This document shows positions 1-5,869 of a stretch of 6,899 nucleotides of DNA, in pieces. The position numbers and the translations under genes were made by a program. The stretch lies in NCBI GenBank assembly GCA_964568355.1, contig CAZMRK010000099.1:1-6899 (forward strand), read 5' to 3'. Position 1 is the stretch's first letter, and every line of letters begins with the position of its first letter. Origin of the DNA: JAJPJX01 sp964568355. Its GTDB lineage: Bacteria; Acidobacteriota; Terriglobia; Bryobacterales; Bryobacteraceae. Under the pieces are notes generated by a model. It ran no database searches, was not told the origin of the DNA, and saw only the letters and a program-made list of their open reading frames with translations.

Positions 1-8
1 CGAGCTGA

Positions 9-30
9 GTGCTGCTGTTGGCGCCAGCAC
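9..30 (-). terminator. Weak hairpin downstream of the small exported-protein gene
   Basis: A 6-bp perfect stem (GTGCTG pairing with CAGCAC) with a 10-base loop lies about 23 bases past the stop codon at 54. There is no T-run after it on the minus strand, so it does not meet the usual rule for an intrinsic terminator. It could be chance in GC-rich sequence. Confidence 0.2.
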
Positions 31-53
31 AGATAGCGGATGGAGCGATTCAG

Positions 54-533
54 TCAGAAGATCTGGAAGCAGAAGACCTGATTCGAGCCTTCGGGAGTCA
101 GCGAATATTCACCCTTCTCGAGGCCCTCGTCCACTTCGACACGGAAAAGATTGTCGGAGGTCAGACGTTTGACTTCCAGGATGAAAGGGCGTGGATTCTT
201 CTTCTTTTTCTTTTCGAAGAAGGTGATTTCGCGGTGGCCCTCACGAGTTTCCAGCATATAGAGCTGGAGTTTTTCGGCCTCCAGCTTTTCGGTTTCAAGC
301 AGGAAGATGGGTGAGGCCAGGGGCGTGCGGGCGCTGGAGTTGGCGCCGGCGATGACATAGGTAAGGCCGTCCTTGCCACGCTGCTCCTTGGCCTCCGCCA
401 CCTCGGTTTCCACGAGGTTGTCGGCGTGGATCAGATAAGGAATATCCTTTTTGGGAGGTCGCGGGCCGGAATAACTTTGGGCCAGCGCCGGCAACACGGC
501 GGCCGGTAAACTCAGGAAAGTTCGCCGCAGCAT
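54..533 (-). CDS. Small exported protein of unknown function
   Basis: This is a 159-residue protein; I do not recognise a named family. It opens with a signal peptide: two arginines at 3-4 in the context LRRTFLS (Tat-like), a hydrophobic stretch to about residue 17, and an A-L-A cleavage motif at 16-18 followed by Q19. The mature part begins with a Pro/Lys-rich stretch (PRPPKKD, 24-30), is rich in charged residues, has a run of five lysines at 108-112, and ends in a hydrophobic tail after a GEYSLTPEGSNQ stretch (141-152). The likely location is the periplasm or outside the inner membrane. ATG at 533 is chosen because the signal peptide starts exactly there. No strong ribosome site is visible (only GAAGAG, about 12 bases upstream). 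It starts 52 bases after the stop of the sensor-kinase-like gene on the same strand, so it may be the last gene of that operon. Function cannot be stated. Confidence 0.8.
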   Translation of the reverse strand: MLRRTFLSLPAAVLPALAQSYSGPRPPKKDIPYLIHADNLVETEVAEAKEQRGKDGLTYVIAGANSSARTPLASPIFLLETEKLEAEKLQLYMLETREGHREITFFEKKKKKNPRPFILEVKRLTSDNLFRVEVDEGLEKGEYSLTPEGSNQVFCFQIF

Positions 534-559
534 GGTCTTGGAAACTCTTCAAAATTCTA

Positions 560-583
560 CCGCGAATGTCCGCGAACCGCGAG
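560..583. repeat. Three short direct repeats CCGCGAA/CCGCGAA/CCGCGAG
   Basis: Copies lie at 560-566, 570-576 and 577-583, the last with one mismatch. They fill much of the 52-base gap between the kinase-like gene and the small exported-protein gene. Adjacent copies also allow a 4-bp CGCG stem with a 3-base loop. They could be a binding site or a processing hairpin, or simply low-complexity GC sequence. Confidence 0.4.
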
Positions 584-585
584 AA

Positions 586-2979
586 CTAATGCGTGCTGAC
601 ACCGTGGGGTCGGGAAGATTCCCAGGCTTGAAAGACGCGGTCTAGCTGCTGGTCTTCCACGGGTTTTGAGATGACGAAGCGATTCTCGCCTTCGAAGTTT
701 TCGATCAATTCGGCGTCATAGGCCTCCGACAGCAGGACAAAGCACCCGACCAGGCTTTGCATGCGCTCGGAGAGCTCTACCCAGTTCAATCCGGGCGCGT
801 GAACCGAGCATACGGCGATATCGAAGTGAAGGCGTTGCGCAAGGTCCAGCCCGAGATCGGTATTCTGAACCGGCACCACGCGACAGCCGCGAGCAGTCAG
901 CAGACCGGAAAGGTGGCGCTCCCCCGCGGGATCTGCTTCCATGAGCAGGACCGTGGCGGGATACTGCGGAGTCACGGTTTCGGAGTCCCCAGAGCGCGGC
1001 GCGGAACGCTCGCGGGGGCTCCAGGGCAATTCGATCTCAAATCGCGGGTCGGCGCCGGCGACCTGCACAAGCCGAACCTCGCCGCCATGACCGGCGACGA
1101 TGCTCGAACAGACGCCGAGCCCGGGCGCAATGCTGTCGTCGGAGCCGCCGGCGAACGGATCGGGTACCTCCGGAGGTCCGCTGTACGTGATCTCGACCAG
1201 AATGCGTTTGGCCAGCAAGCTGCTGCGCACCACAATCGACTTCTCGCTGGCTTCGGTGAGAGCCTGTTCGGCATAGACGAGCAGGTTCAGGAAAACCTGC
1301 TCCAACTGGCCCTGTGAGCCAAGTACCAGAAGCGGCTCCTGAGCGGTGAGGTCCCGCACCCGAATCCCGCGCGTCTTCCACTCGCGTTCGCGAAATTCGA
1401 TCAAGTTGCGCAGAATCTGGTTGACATCCAGGGGCTTGGCCTGAGCTTGTTCCGAACCGGCAAAGGAGACCAGGCGCGCGACAATATCGCCGGCCCGGCG
1501 AGCTTCTACCGAGAGCGCCTGCAAGCTGGCCCGGGCTCGGCCACGATCAGCCAGGGCGGCATCGGCGAAGCGGGAGATGGAAACGAGGGGGGCCTGCAGT
1601 TCCTCCACTACGCCGGAAAGCAGGCGCCCTACGGCTGCCAATTTTTCCGTGCGGAAAAGCTGCTCGCGCACCGAGCGCTGCTCCAGCAGGCGTATGGCGA
1701 CGCCGATCTGGTTGCCGAGGTGCTGCGCCAGGGCGCGCTCGTCAGGGCTGAAATCGCGGATCCGGTCGCACTGGTCCAGCTCCATCACGCCGATGATCTC
1801 GCCTTGGGCGAACATGGGAACAAACAGCAGCGACTTGGGCGGCTTGCTGCCGTCCTGGCTGGTAAGCGGGAAGGGGCTGTGCGCGGCATCCGGAATAGAG
1901 AGCAAAGTTCGGTAGTGGAAACACGCCACGGCTCCAGCCTGCGTGCCGTTGGGAGGCGCCGCCAAAGGGATCGAGATGCGCTCTTCAGTCTGCCTGAGTT
2001 CAGGCACTTCCAATGTCTTGTTGGCGCGGTTGTGCAGGTAAAGACGGCTGCCGTTCACACCGAATATTTCCGGCAATACCAAAGAGGTGCGCTTCAGAAT
2101 ATCGGCTTCCGAGGGGGCCCCCAGAATTTCTTCGCCCAACTGGTAGGCGCGGCGCAGCACCTCCCGCTGCGTGCGCAGGCGCTGCTCCCGGCTCCACCAG
2201 ATGAAGCCCATCAGCACCAATACGGCGCCGATGGCGGCCAGGGCGATTGGGGAAACGGGCATGCTCCGATCGATCCGGACCACATCGGCCGGACTGGCCA
2301 CCACCATCTCAAACCAGCGGTTGTAAGGCGGTACCGCGCAATATTGCGATGCAAATCCGGTGGCGCGGACGGTGTCGCCGACGGAGTATTCGCCGAGGCT
2401 GAAGGTCGTGTGCCCGGGGGAGAACGGCACGAAGATCTTGTAGAGGTTCTTGGGATTTCCGATCAGCAAATAAGCGCCGCCGGTGGTCTCGCCGACCTCG
2501 CCGACCCGGCCTTCGGTGACCACGAGCTGTCCCAGATAGCGGTCTCCCTGAAGATCGCCGGGAGGAAGCAGCCGGGGCGCCGGGGGTGGTCCATGGCCGA
2601 TGACCTGAATGTCGGAAGGACGAACCACGGGCAACCCGCCACGCACGCCGACTCGTCCGACCACGCGAAGGTCGTCGCCGGGACGAATAGCTGCGTACTG
2701 CGGGGGCGTACCCTCGAGGGTCAGGCCATGCTCGCCCTCCTGAATCACGAGGTGAGAATAAAAGAGGAAGTGGGCCGGTTTCGAAGAGATGCGGCCTTGC
2801 ACCTGGACCATTTCTCCCAGATGAGCGGGAGCGTAGTCGGGCATACGGCGCGTGGCGGCTTCTTCCAGACTGAGCCGGGTCTGGCCGCAGAGCCCGCCTG
2901 CGGCCCATAGCAGGCCGGCCAGCAACAAGAGCGGCGTGAAGCGCCGATCTAGGATTGCGGCATTTGCGATCGAAGCCAT
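586..2979 (-). CDS. Membrane-bound hybrid sensor-kinase-like protein with degenerate phosphotransfer sites (pseudokinase/pseudoreceiver)
   Basis: This 797-residue protein is built like a hybrid two-component sensor. In order it has: a signal anchor (about 14-31); two OB-like beta-rich segments, probably periplasmic (about 52-130 and 146-236); a TM helix (about 243-262); a charged linker helix; a GAF-type domain (about 286-432); a DHp-like helix pair (about 437-505); an HATPase_c-like domain (about 520-653); and a receiver-like domain (about 675-787).
The key residues are changed. In the H-box, GVVEELQAPL has Glu459 where His is expected. The N-box NLLVYAEQAL has Tyr569 in place of the metal-binding Asn. 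The G1 box ITYSGPP has Tyr599 in place of Asp. The receiver phosphoacceptor is Ser725 (FDIAVCSV). The acidic pair is Glu681-Ala682. The G2-like GLG (620-622), HGG (631-633) and receiver Lys772 remain.
The frame is open over all 797 codons, which argues for a maintained protein. ATG 2979 is chosen because the signal anchor begins there; upstream codons lie inside the HAD gene and give no domain. It overlaps that gene by 31 bases.
Inference: a signalling scaffold or allosteric regulator rather than an active kinase. Confidence 0.93.
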   Translation of the reverse strand: MASIANAAILDRRFTPLLLLAGLLWAAGGLCGQTRLSLEEAATRRMPDYAPAHLGEMVQVQGRISSKPAHFLFYSHLVIQEGEHGLTLEGTPPQYAAIRPGDDLRVVGRVGVRGGLPVVRPSDIQVIGHGPPPAPRLLPPGDLQGDRYLGQLVVTEGRVGEVGETTGGAYLLIGNPKNLYKIFVPFSPGHTTFSLGEYSVGDTVRATGFASQYCAVPPYNRWFEMVVASPADVVRIDRSMPVSPIALAAIGAVLVLMGFIWWSREQRLRTQREVLRRAYQLGEEILGAPSEADILKRTSLVLPEIFGVNGSRLYLHNRANKTLEVPELRQTEERISIPLAAPPNGTQAGAVACFHYRTLLSIPDAAHSPFPLTSQDGSKPPKSLLFVPMFAQGEIIGVMELDQCDRIRDFSPDERALAQHLGNQIGVAIRLLEQRSVREQLFRTEKLAAVGRLLSGVVEELQAPLVSISRFADAALADRGRARASLQALSVEARRAGDIVARLVSFAGSEQAQAKPLDVNQILRNLIEFREREWKTRGIRVRDLTAQEPLLVLGSQGQLEQVFLNLLVYAEQALTEASEKSIVVRSSLLAKRILVEITYSGPPEVPDPFAGGSDDSIAPGLGVCSSIVAGHGGEVRLVQVAGADPRFEIELPWSPRERSAPRSGDSETVTPQYPATVLLMEADPAGERHLSGLLTARGCRVVPVQNTDLGLDLAQRLHFDIAVCSVHAPGLNWVELSERMQSLVGCFVLLSEAYDAELIENFEGENRFVISKPVEDQQLDRVFQAWESSRPHGVSTH

Positions 2980-3683
2980 GGTTCCAGATTCGAGTTCTCG
3001 AAAGTATCGATGCACAGACTCGTGCCGGGCAGATCCGTGTGGGTGGTGAGGACTCCGATGGTGCGCATTCCGGCGGCGAGCGCCGCTTCCACGCCGGAGT
3101 AGGAATCCTCGAACACGATGCAGTTGGCGGGAGCCATACCCAGCAGCTCTGCCGCGCGATAGTAGATGTCCGGGGCGGGTTTGGGGCGTGCCACCTGATG
3201 TCCGTCCAGCACCACGCGAAAACAATGCCGGAGGCCCGCGGTATCCAGGACAAAGTTTACGTTGGCCGGCTCGGCGTTAGTGGCCACGGCGACCGGCAGC
3301 CCGGTGTGGCGCTCCAGGAAGCTTCGCACACCCGGGACCAGAAATCGGTCGACTGATTCGCCGACCATCTGGCGGTAAAGGCGCTCCTTGGCCGCGCCAT
3401 GAGCGGCCACCTCTTCCGAGGTCAAGTGAGAGCCCAGGAAATCGCGCACGATCTCCTCATTGTGCTTTCCGTACATGCGCTGCTGCATGGCCTCTGTGGT
3501 TTCGATACCGAAGCGGCGGTTGTAGAGCGCCCATGCCTCGCGGTGCACCGGGTTGGAATCGATAATAACGCCGTCCATATCCAGTACGAGGGCGAGCCCG
3601 GGGCGAAGCCAAGGTCCATCCGCGGGTGGTATCGTACCATAACGCAAATCCGCCGGAGACTGCGCCGGTCCTGCATCAGCCAC
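2949..3683 (-). CDS. HAD-superfamily hydrolase, beta-phosphoglucomutase-like (subfamily IA)
   Basis: This cytoplasmic protein of about 244 residues carries all four HAD motifs: motif I DMDGVIID (Asp35 nucleophile, Asp37), motif II at VAVATNAE (Thr135), motif III RPKPAPD (Lys168) and motif IV VFEDSYSG (Glu192, Asp193). The segment after motif I, DSNPVHREAW, begins the helical C1 cap as in beta-phosphoglucomutase and sugar-phosphate phosphatases of subfamily IA. Substrate is unknown; a phosphosugar is the family expectation.
Start choice: GTG 3683 overlaps the end of cutA by 8 bases (GTGGCTGA) and has a good GGAGGG ribosome site 8 bases upstream. TTG 3647 is the alternative and would give a shorter N-terminus closer to family length. 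Longer readings run into cutA and add nothing recognisable. The 3' end overlaps the kinase-like gene by 31 bases, so the three genes are probably translated in series. Confidence 0.92.
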   Translation of the reverse strand: MADAGPAQSPADLRYGTIPPADGPWLRPGLALVLDMDGVIIDSNPVHREAWALYNRRFGIETTEAMQQRMYGKHNEEIVRDFLGSHLTSEEVAAHGAAKERLYRQMVGESVDRFLVPGVRSFLERHTGLPVAVATNAEPANVNFVLDTAGLRHCFRVVLDGHQVARPKPAPDIYYRAAELLGMAPANCIVFEDSYSGVEAALAAGMRTIGVLTTHTDLPGTSLCIDTFENSNLEPWLRSQMPQS

Positions 3684-3996
3684 AGAGCGAACCCTCCAGC
3701 CAGGCAAGATAATTGGGCGATCCATCCACCACCGGCAGAGCCAGCAACTCCGGCACTTCATAGGAGTGGGCCTCTTCAAGCGCGGCGCGCAGCGATCCGA
3801 ACAAGTCGCGTCGCGACTTAATCAGGAGAAGGCACTCGGAGCTCGATTCAAGCGCTCCCTGCCAGCGGTAGAAGCTCCGCGCGGCGGGCAGCACGCTGAC
3901 GCAGGCAGCCAGCCGTTTTTCGATGAGGAGCTGCGCGAGTTTCTCAGCCTCCTCCGTGCTGCCGGTAGTACTGAATACAACAATTTTGTCGGTCAT
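3676..3996 (-). CDS. cutA: CutA1-family protein (divalent cation tolerance)
   Basis: This 106-residue protein has the length and conserved pattern of CutA1, a small trimeric ferredoxin-like fold protein. Visible signatures are FSTTGSTEEAEKLA at the N-terminus (8-21), the RLAACVSVLP core (28-37, with Cys32), SFYRWQG (41-47), a basic LLIKSRR turn (57-63), and HSYEVPELLALPV (77-89) followed by GSPNYLAWL (92-100). CutA was linked in E. coli to copper/divalent-metal tolerance, but its molecular role remains unsettled. ATG 3996 fits the family N-terminus; a longer upstream reading has no CutA sequence. No clear ribosome site is visible. It is the first gene of the leftward cluster and overlaps the HAD gene by 8 bases. 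It diverges from the ftsB-like gene across 63 bases, which must hold both promoters. Confidence 0.95.
   Translation of the reverse strand: MTDKIVVFSTTGSTEEAEKLAQLLIEKRLAACVSVLPAARSFYRWQGALESSSECLLLIKSRRDLFGSLRAALEEAHSYEVPELLALPVVDGSPNYLAWLEGSLCG
3692..3697 (-). promoter_or_regulatory. Ribosome binding site for the HAD gene (decides GTG start)
   Basis: GGAGGG on the minus strand lies inside the end of cutA, 8 bases before GTG 3683. It is the clearest Shine-Dalgarno sequence in the cluster and supports the GTG start over TTG 3647. Confidence 0.55.
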
Positions 3997-4036
3997 ATCG
4001 CAAAAGACAAGAGTGAAACCGGCTCCGGATGTTACC

Positions 4037-4042
4037 ATTATC
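4037..4042 (-). promoter_or_regulatory. Possible -10 element for the cutA operon
   Basis: GATAAT on the minus strand matches TATAAT in five of six bases and lies about 41 bases before the cutA ATG, inside the 63-base divergent gap. No convincing -35 stands 16-18 bases upstream (TTTACA is only 12 away), so this is tentative. Confidence 0.25.
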
Positions 4043-4059
4043 TTCCAGGCCTTTTGTAA

Positions 4060-4368
4060 ATGAGAGCCTCCATCACCAAATTTGCCTTCGTGCTGGTTAC
4101 GCTGGTCGTGGCTGCCTATGCATTTTTCACCCTGCGCGGCGGGATTCCGGCGCTGATGGAACGGCAGCAGGAGATCCGCGAACTGGAAAAGCGCAATGCC
4201 GAGCTGGCCCGCCAGGTAGGCGAAAAGCGGGAGAAGATCCAGCGTTTGCGCCAGAGCGAAGCGGAGCAGGAGCTGGAAATCCGCCAGCGCCTCAAGCTGG
4301 TGCGGCCGGGTGAAAAGGTCTTCATCCTGCAGGATCCCAAAACTCCGGCGGCGGAAACCCACCAATAA
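4060..4368 (+). CDS. ftsB: FtsB/DivIC-type septum formation initiator
   Basis: This is a 102-residue bitopic membrane protein. It has a short N-terminus, one TM helix (about 8-24, ending before FTLRGG), then a charged coiled coil (about 33-75, e.g. ELEKRNAELARQV) and the family's C-terminal pattern of an Arg-rich helix followed by LKLVRPGEKVFIL (78-90). FtsB/DivIC proteins form a periplasmic coiled-coil complex with FtsL and FtsQ/DivIB that links early and late divisome steps. Length and topology match the family. ATG 4060 is taken because it starts just before the TM helix; no strong ribosome site is visible. It diverges from cutA and converges with the metallo-hydrolase gene, with only 17 bases between the two stops, so no room remains for a dedicated terminator. 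The family call is firm; FtsB versus DivIC naming is a convention here. Confidence 0.9.
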   Translation: MRASITKFAFVLVTLVVAAYAFFTLRGGIPALMERQQEIRELEKRNAELARQVGEKREKIQRLRQSEAEQELEIRQRLKLVRPGEKVFILQDPKTPAAETHQ

Positions 4369-4385
4369 CCGCGCCGCAAGCCCCC

Positions 4386-5111
4386 TTACTGCGAATACCA
4401 GTTGCGCAGGCGCACCTCAATGCCCGAGCCTTCGAGCGCGGTGGCGAAGGCCTGCGTATCGGAGTTGCGGTAGTGATAAGGATAGACAATCTTGGGGTGG
4501 AAGGCGCGTACCGCATCGGCGGCTTCCTGGGGCGTCATAGTATAGGGCACGTTCATGCACACGAAGGCGACGTCGATGTGCTGGAGCGCGCGCATCTCCG
4601 GGGTTCCTTCGGTATCGCCGGAGAAGTAAAAGCGCTTGCCGCCAAAGGTGAGCACGTAGCCGTTGCCACGCCCCTTATCGTGAAAGAACTTGCCCGGCTG
4701 CGGTCCGCGCGTCAGGTTGTACATGGGCACGGCTTCGATCTTCCACTTGCCGAAAGCCTTGGATTCTCCGTTGCGGATGACCGTGGCGCTCGTGATGGTC
4801 TTGGCGACGGCTTCAGGGGCAAAGACGACAGCGCCCGGTTTTCGCAGCTTCTGCACGAGAGGCGGCGCCATGTGGTCGCCGTGGATATCGGTAATGAGGA
4901 TGAGGTCGGCCGGCGGAAGGCTATCGTAGTTGCCCATGGCAGGATCGATGTAGATCGTCTGGCCCGCGGCCTCAATCAAAACGCTGGCGTGCTGGATGGG
5001 CGTAATCTTGACCATCCCGGCTTGGGTGGGGATCTCCTCGGCTGCCCGGGCGTGGATGGCGAACATGCCCAGGATCAGGGGAAGCGGCAGGAATCCGGCA
5101 GGGAACCTCAT
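4386..5111 (-). CDS. Exported metallo-beta-lactamase-fold hydrolase, UlaG-like
   Basis: This 241-residue protein has an N-terminal signal peptide (about 1-23, cleavage after A-R-A at 21-23), so it acts in the periplasm or outside. The MBL fold shows as ITPIQHASVLIE (36-47), YIDPAMGNYDSLPPADL (54-70), the metal motif TDIHGDH (74-80), SGDTEGTPEM (164-173, Asp166) and YPYHYRN (210-216, His213). The layout matches the UlaG-like/Lactamase_B_3 branch, whose members include lactonases and phosphodiesterases; the substrate cannot be told. The first His of the usual HxHxDH motif is Asp75 here, a variant I believe is known in this branch.
ATG 5111 is chosen because the signal peptide starts there; a longer reading to 5207 would run through the upstream promoter region and bury the signal. 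No ribosome site is visible. A TACAAT hexamer (5124 to 5119) ends only 7 bases before the ATG. The gene is divergent from tRNA-Thr and convergent with the ftsB-like gene. Confidence 0.92.
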   Translation of the reverse strand: MRFPAGFLPLPLILGMFAIHARAAEEIPTQAGMVKITPIQHASVLIEAAGQTIYIDPAMGNYDSLPPADLILITDIHGDHMAPPLVQKLRKPGAVVFAPEAVAKTITSATVIRNGESKAFGKWKIEAVPMYNLTRGPQPGKFFHDKGRGNGYVLTFGGKRFYFSGDTEGTPEMRALQHIDVAFVCMNVPYTMTPQEAADAVRAFHPKIVYPYHYRNSDTQAFATALEGSGIEVRLRNWYSQ

Positions 5112-5155
5112 AGGCGCGATTGTACCGCGGCAGCCACGACTGGACGGGCGCTCGG

Positions 5156-5185
5156 TTGAGAGAGAGGGAAGCAGAATGTTATAAA
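5156..5185 (+). promoter_or_regulatory. Probable sigma70-type promoter of tRNA-Thr
   Basis: TTGAGA (5156-5161) and TATAAA (5180-5185) each match consensus in five of six bases and stand 18 bases apart. Transcription would begin near 5192, leaving a leader of about 11 bases before the tRNA. This spacing is typical for tRNA genes. Confidence 0.6.
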
Positions 5186-5202
5186 GAAAAAGGTTCCCCA
5201 GG

Positions 5203-5278
5203 GCCACCCTAGCTCAGTTGGTAGAGCGGCTGATTCGTAATCAGCAGGTCGCCGGTTCGATCCCGGCGGGTGGCTCCA
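5203..5278 (+). tRNA. tRNA-Thr (anticodon CGT)
   Basis: This is a complete 76-base cloverleaf. The acceptor stem GCCACCC (5203-5209) pairs perfectly with GGGTGGC (5268-5274), followed by discriminator T and an encoded CCA (5276-5278). The D arm is AGCTCAGTTGGTAGAGC. The anticodon stem GCTGA/TCAGC encloses the loop TTCGTAA with anticodon CGT at 5236-5238, which reads ACG (Thr). The T stem GCCGG/CCGGC encloses TTCGATC. The gene reads rightward, divergent from the metallo-hydrolase. No terminator hairpin is evident just after it. Remnants of mobile elements begin a few hundred bases downstream of its 3' end. Confidence 0.97.
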
Positions 5279-5668
5279 TATTTTCAAATCAATCATTTAC
5301 GAGTCCGCATGAAGCGGGTTTGCGAGTTTTTGTCAGCCATTTTGTCAGCCACATGGTTCGAACGGTGGCCGTAGACCTCACCGATGCGACCTCCGAACGC
5401 ATGAATTGACTCTGGTCCACCAGCTTGTCGTGACTGCGCAAATGCGAATCCGCATTCGTAACGAGTCCCGCTTGGCCCTTCCGGTCGTTTCGTGATCGGC
5501 CAAAATCGTTCCTCTGTTAATCTACGGGCCGGCGAGTTTTCGGGAATGTACAAACTTGGCACCTAGGAGAAGTACCTGGAGACCGACGCGCTCAGGGCCA
5601 CCGGATTCTTGACGCCGACTCTGCCGCCCACACGTGGACTCGATCAATATGTGTTAGGATCGCGCGAT
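5279..5668. other. Gene-free stretch between tRNA-Thr and mobile-element debris
   Basis: I see no convincing gene in these 390 bases on either strand. They hold the 12-bp tandem repeat described separately and a small inverted repeat, AATGCG (5441-5446) with CGCATT (5451-5456), that can form a 6-bp hairpin. An 89-codon minus-strand frame (5562 to 5293) has no recognisable domain. Its end, HVADKMADKNSQT, near the tRNA could be a decayed integrase tail, but that is a guess. Confidence 0.6.
5329..5352. repeat. 12-bp tandem repeat near the tRNA 3' end
   Basis: TTTGTCAGCCAT (5329-5340) is followed directly by TTTGTCAGCCAC (5341-5352), with one mismatch. On the minus strand it reads as a repeated Met-Ala-Asp-Lys in one frame. 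It starts 51 bases beyond the tRNA. Confidence 0.6.
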
Positions 5669-5869
5669 ATGGATGCCGGGCAGGCACCTACAGAAGAGCC
5701 CTCGAAGAGCGTACTCAAAGATCGCTACGTTCTGGGCTCGCCCTGGGGCGCGGTGCTTTTGCGACGAGCTTTCTCGGCGAAGATCGAATCCTCAATCGAC
5801 CGGTCGTTATCAAACTCCTCGATCAACGGCAAGCGGTCGATCTCTTCCAACAGGACGCTCGGATTATAG
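5669..5869 (+). pseudogene. Truncated, frameshifted Ser/Thr protein kinase (N-lobe remnant)
   Basis: ATG 5669 opens a reading MDAGQAP... that reaches LKDRYVLG, the usual lead-in to a bacterial Pkn2-type (Hanks) kinase domain. The frame then breaks near 5735. One frame over, starting at 5734, the sequence continues as LALGRGAFATSFLGED (glycine-rich loop), RPVVIKLL (ATP-binding Lys codon at 5812-5814) and DLFQQDARIIGS (helix C, with Asp where Glu is common). Restoring one G in the GGG run at 5734-5736 rejoins the two halves. Kinase similarity stops at about 5869, where transposase sequence takes over, so the catalytic loop, activation segment and C-lobe are all missing. It cannot be a working kinase. 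If intact, it would have been a cytoplasm-facing signalling kinase. The kinase family call is fairly firm from the P-loop and VIK motif. Confidence 0.75.

Noticed and set aside
1447..2910. A 487-codon open frame on the plus strand opposite the kinase-like gene
   Set aside because: It lies wholly antisense to a well-supported gene with clear domains. The translation shows no recognisable motif and has the Gly/Ala/Arg/His-rich look of a GC-rich shadow frame.
2980..3225. An 82-codon upstream extension of the kinase-like gene
   Set aside because: It runs inside the HAD gene, has an Arg/Gly/His-rich shadow composition, and would bury the signal anchor that begins at ATG 2979.
3997..4365. Upstream extension of the cutA frame
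   Set aside because: It is antisense to the ftsB-like gene and has no CutA sequence; the family N-terminus fits ATG 3996.
5112..5207. Upstream extension of the MBL hydrolase to 5207
   Set aside because: It would place 32 residues before a good signal peptide and cover the tRNA promoter and the first bases of the tRNA.
5355..5361. GGTTCGA as a duplicated attachment site copying the tRNA T-arm
   Set aside because: Only 7 bases match the tRNA (5254-5260) before the sequences diverge, which is expected by chance and too short for an attachment core.
5218..5409. A plus-strand frame starting inside the tRNA
   Set aside because: Its first 20 codons are the tRNA itself and the rest has no domain, a common artefact of tRNA genes.
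5293..5562. An 89-codon minus-strand frame next to the tRNA as an integrase gene
   Set aside because: No catalytic Arg/His/Tyr pattern of a tyrosine recombinase can be seen; only the repeated Met-Ala-Asp-Lys tail near the tRNA hints at one.
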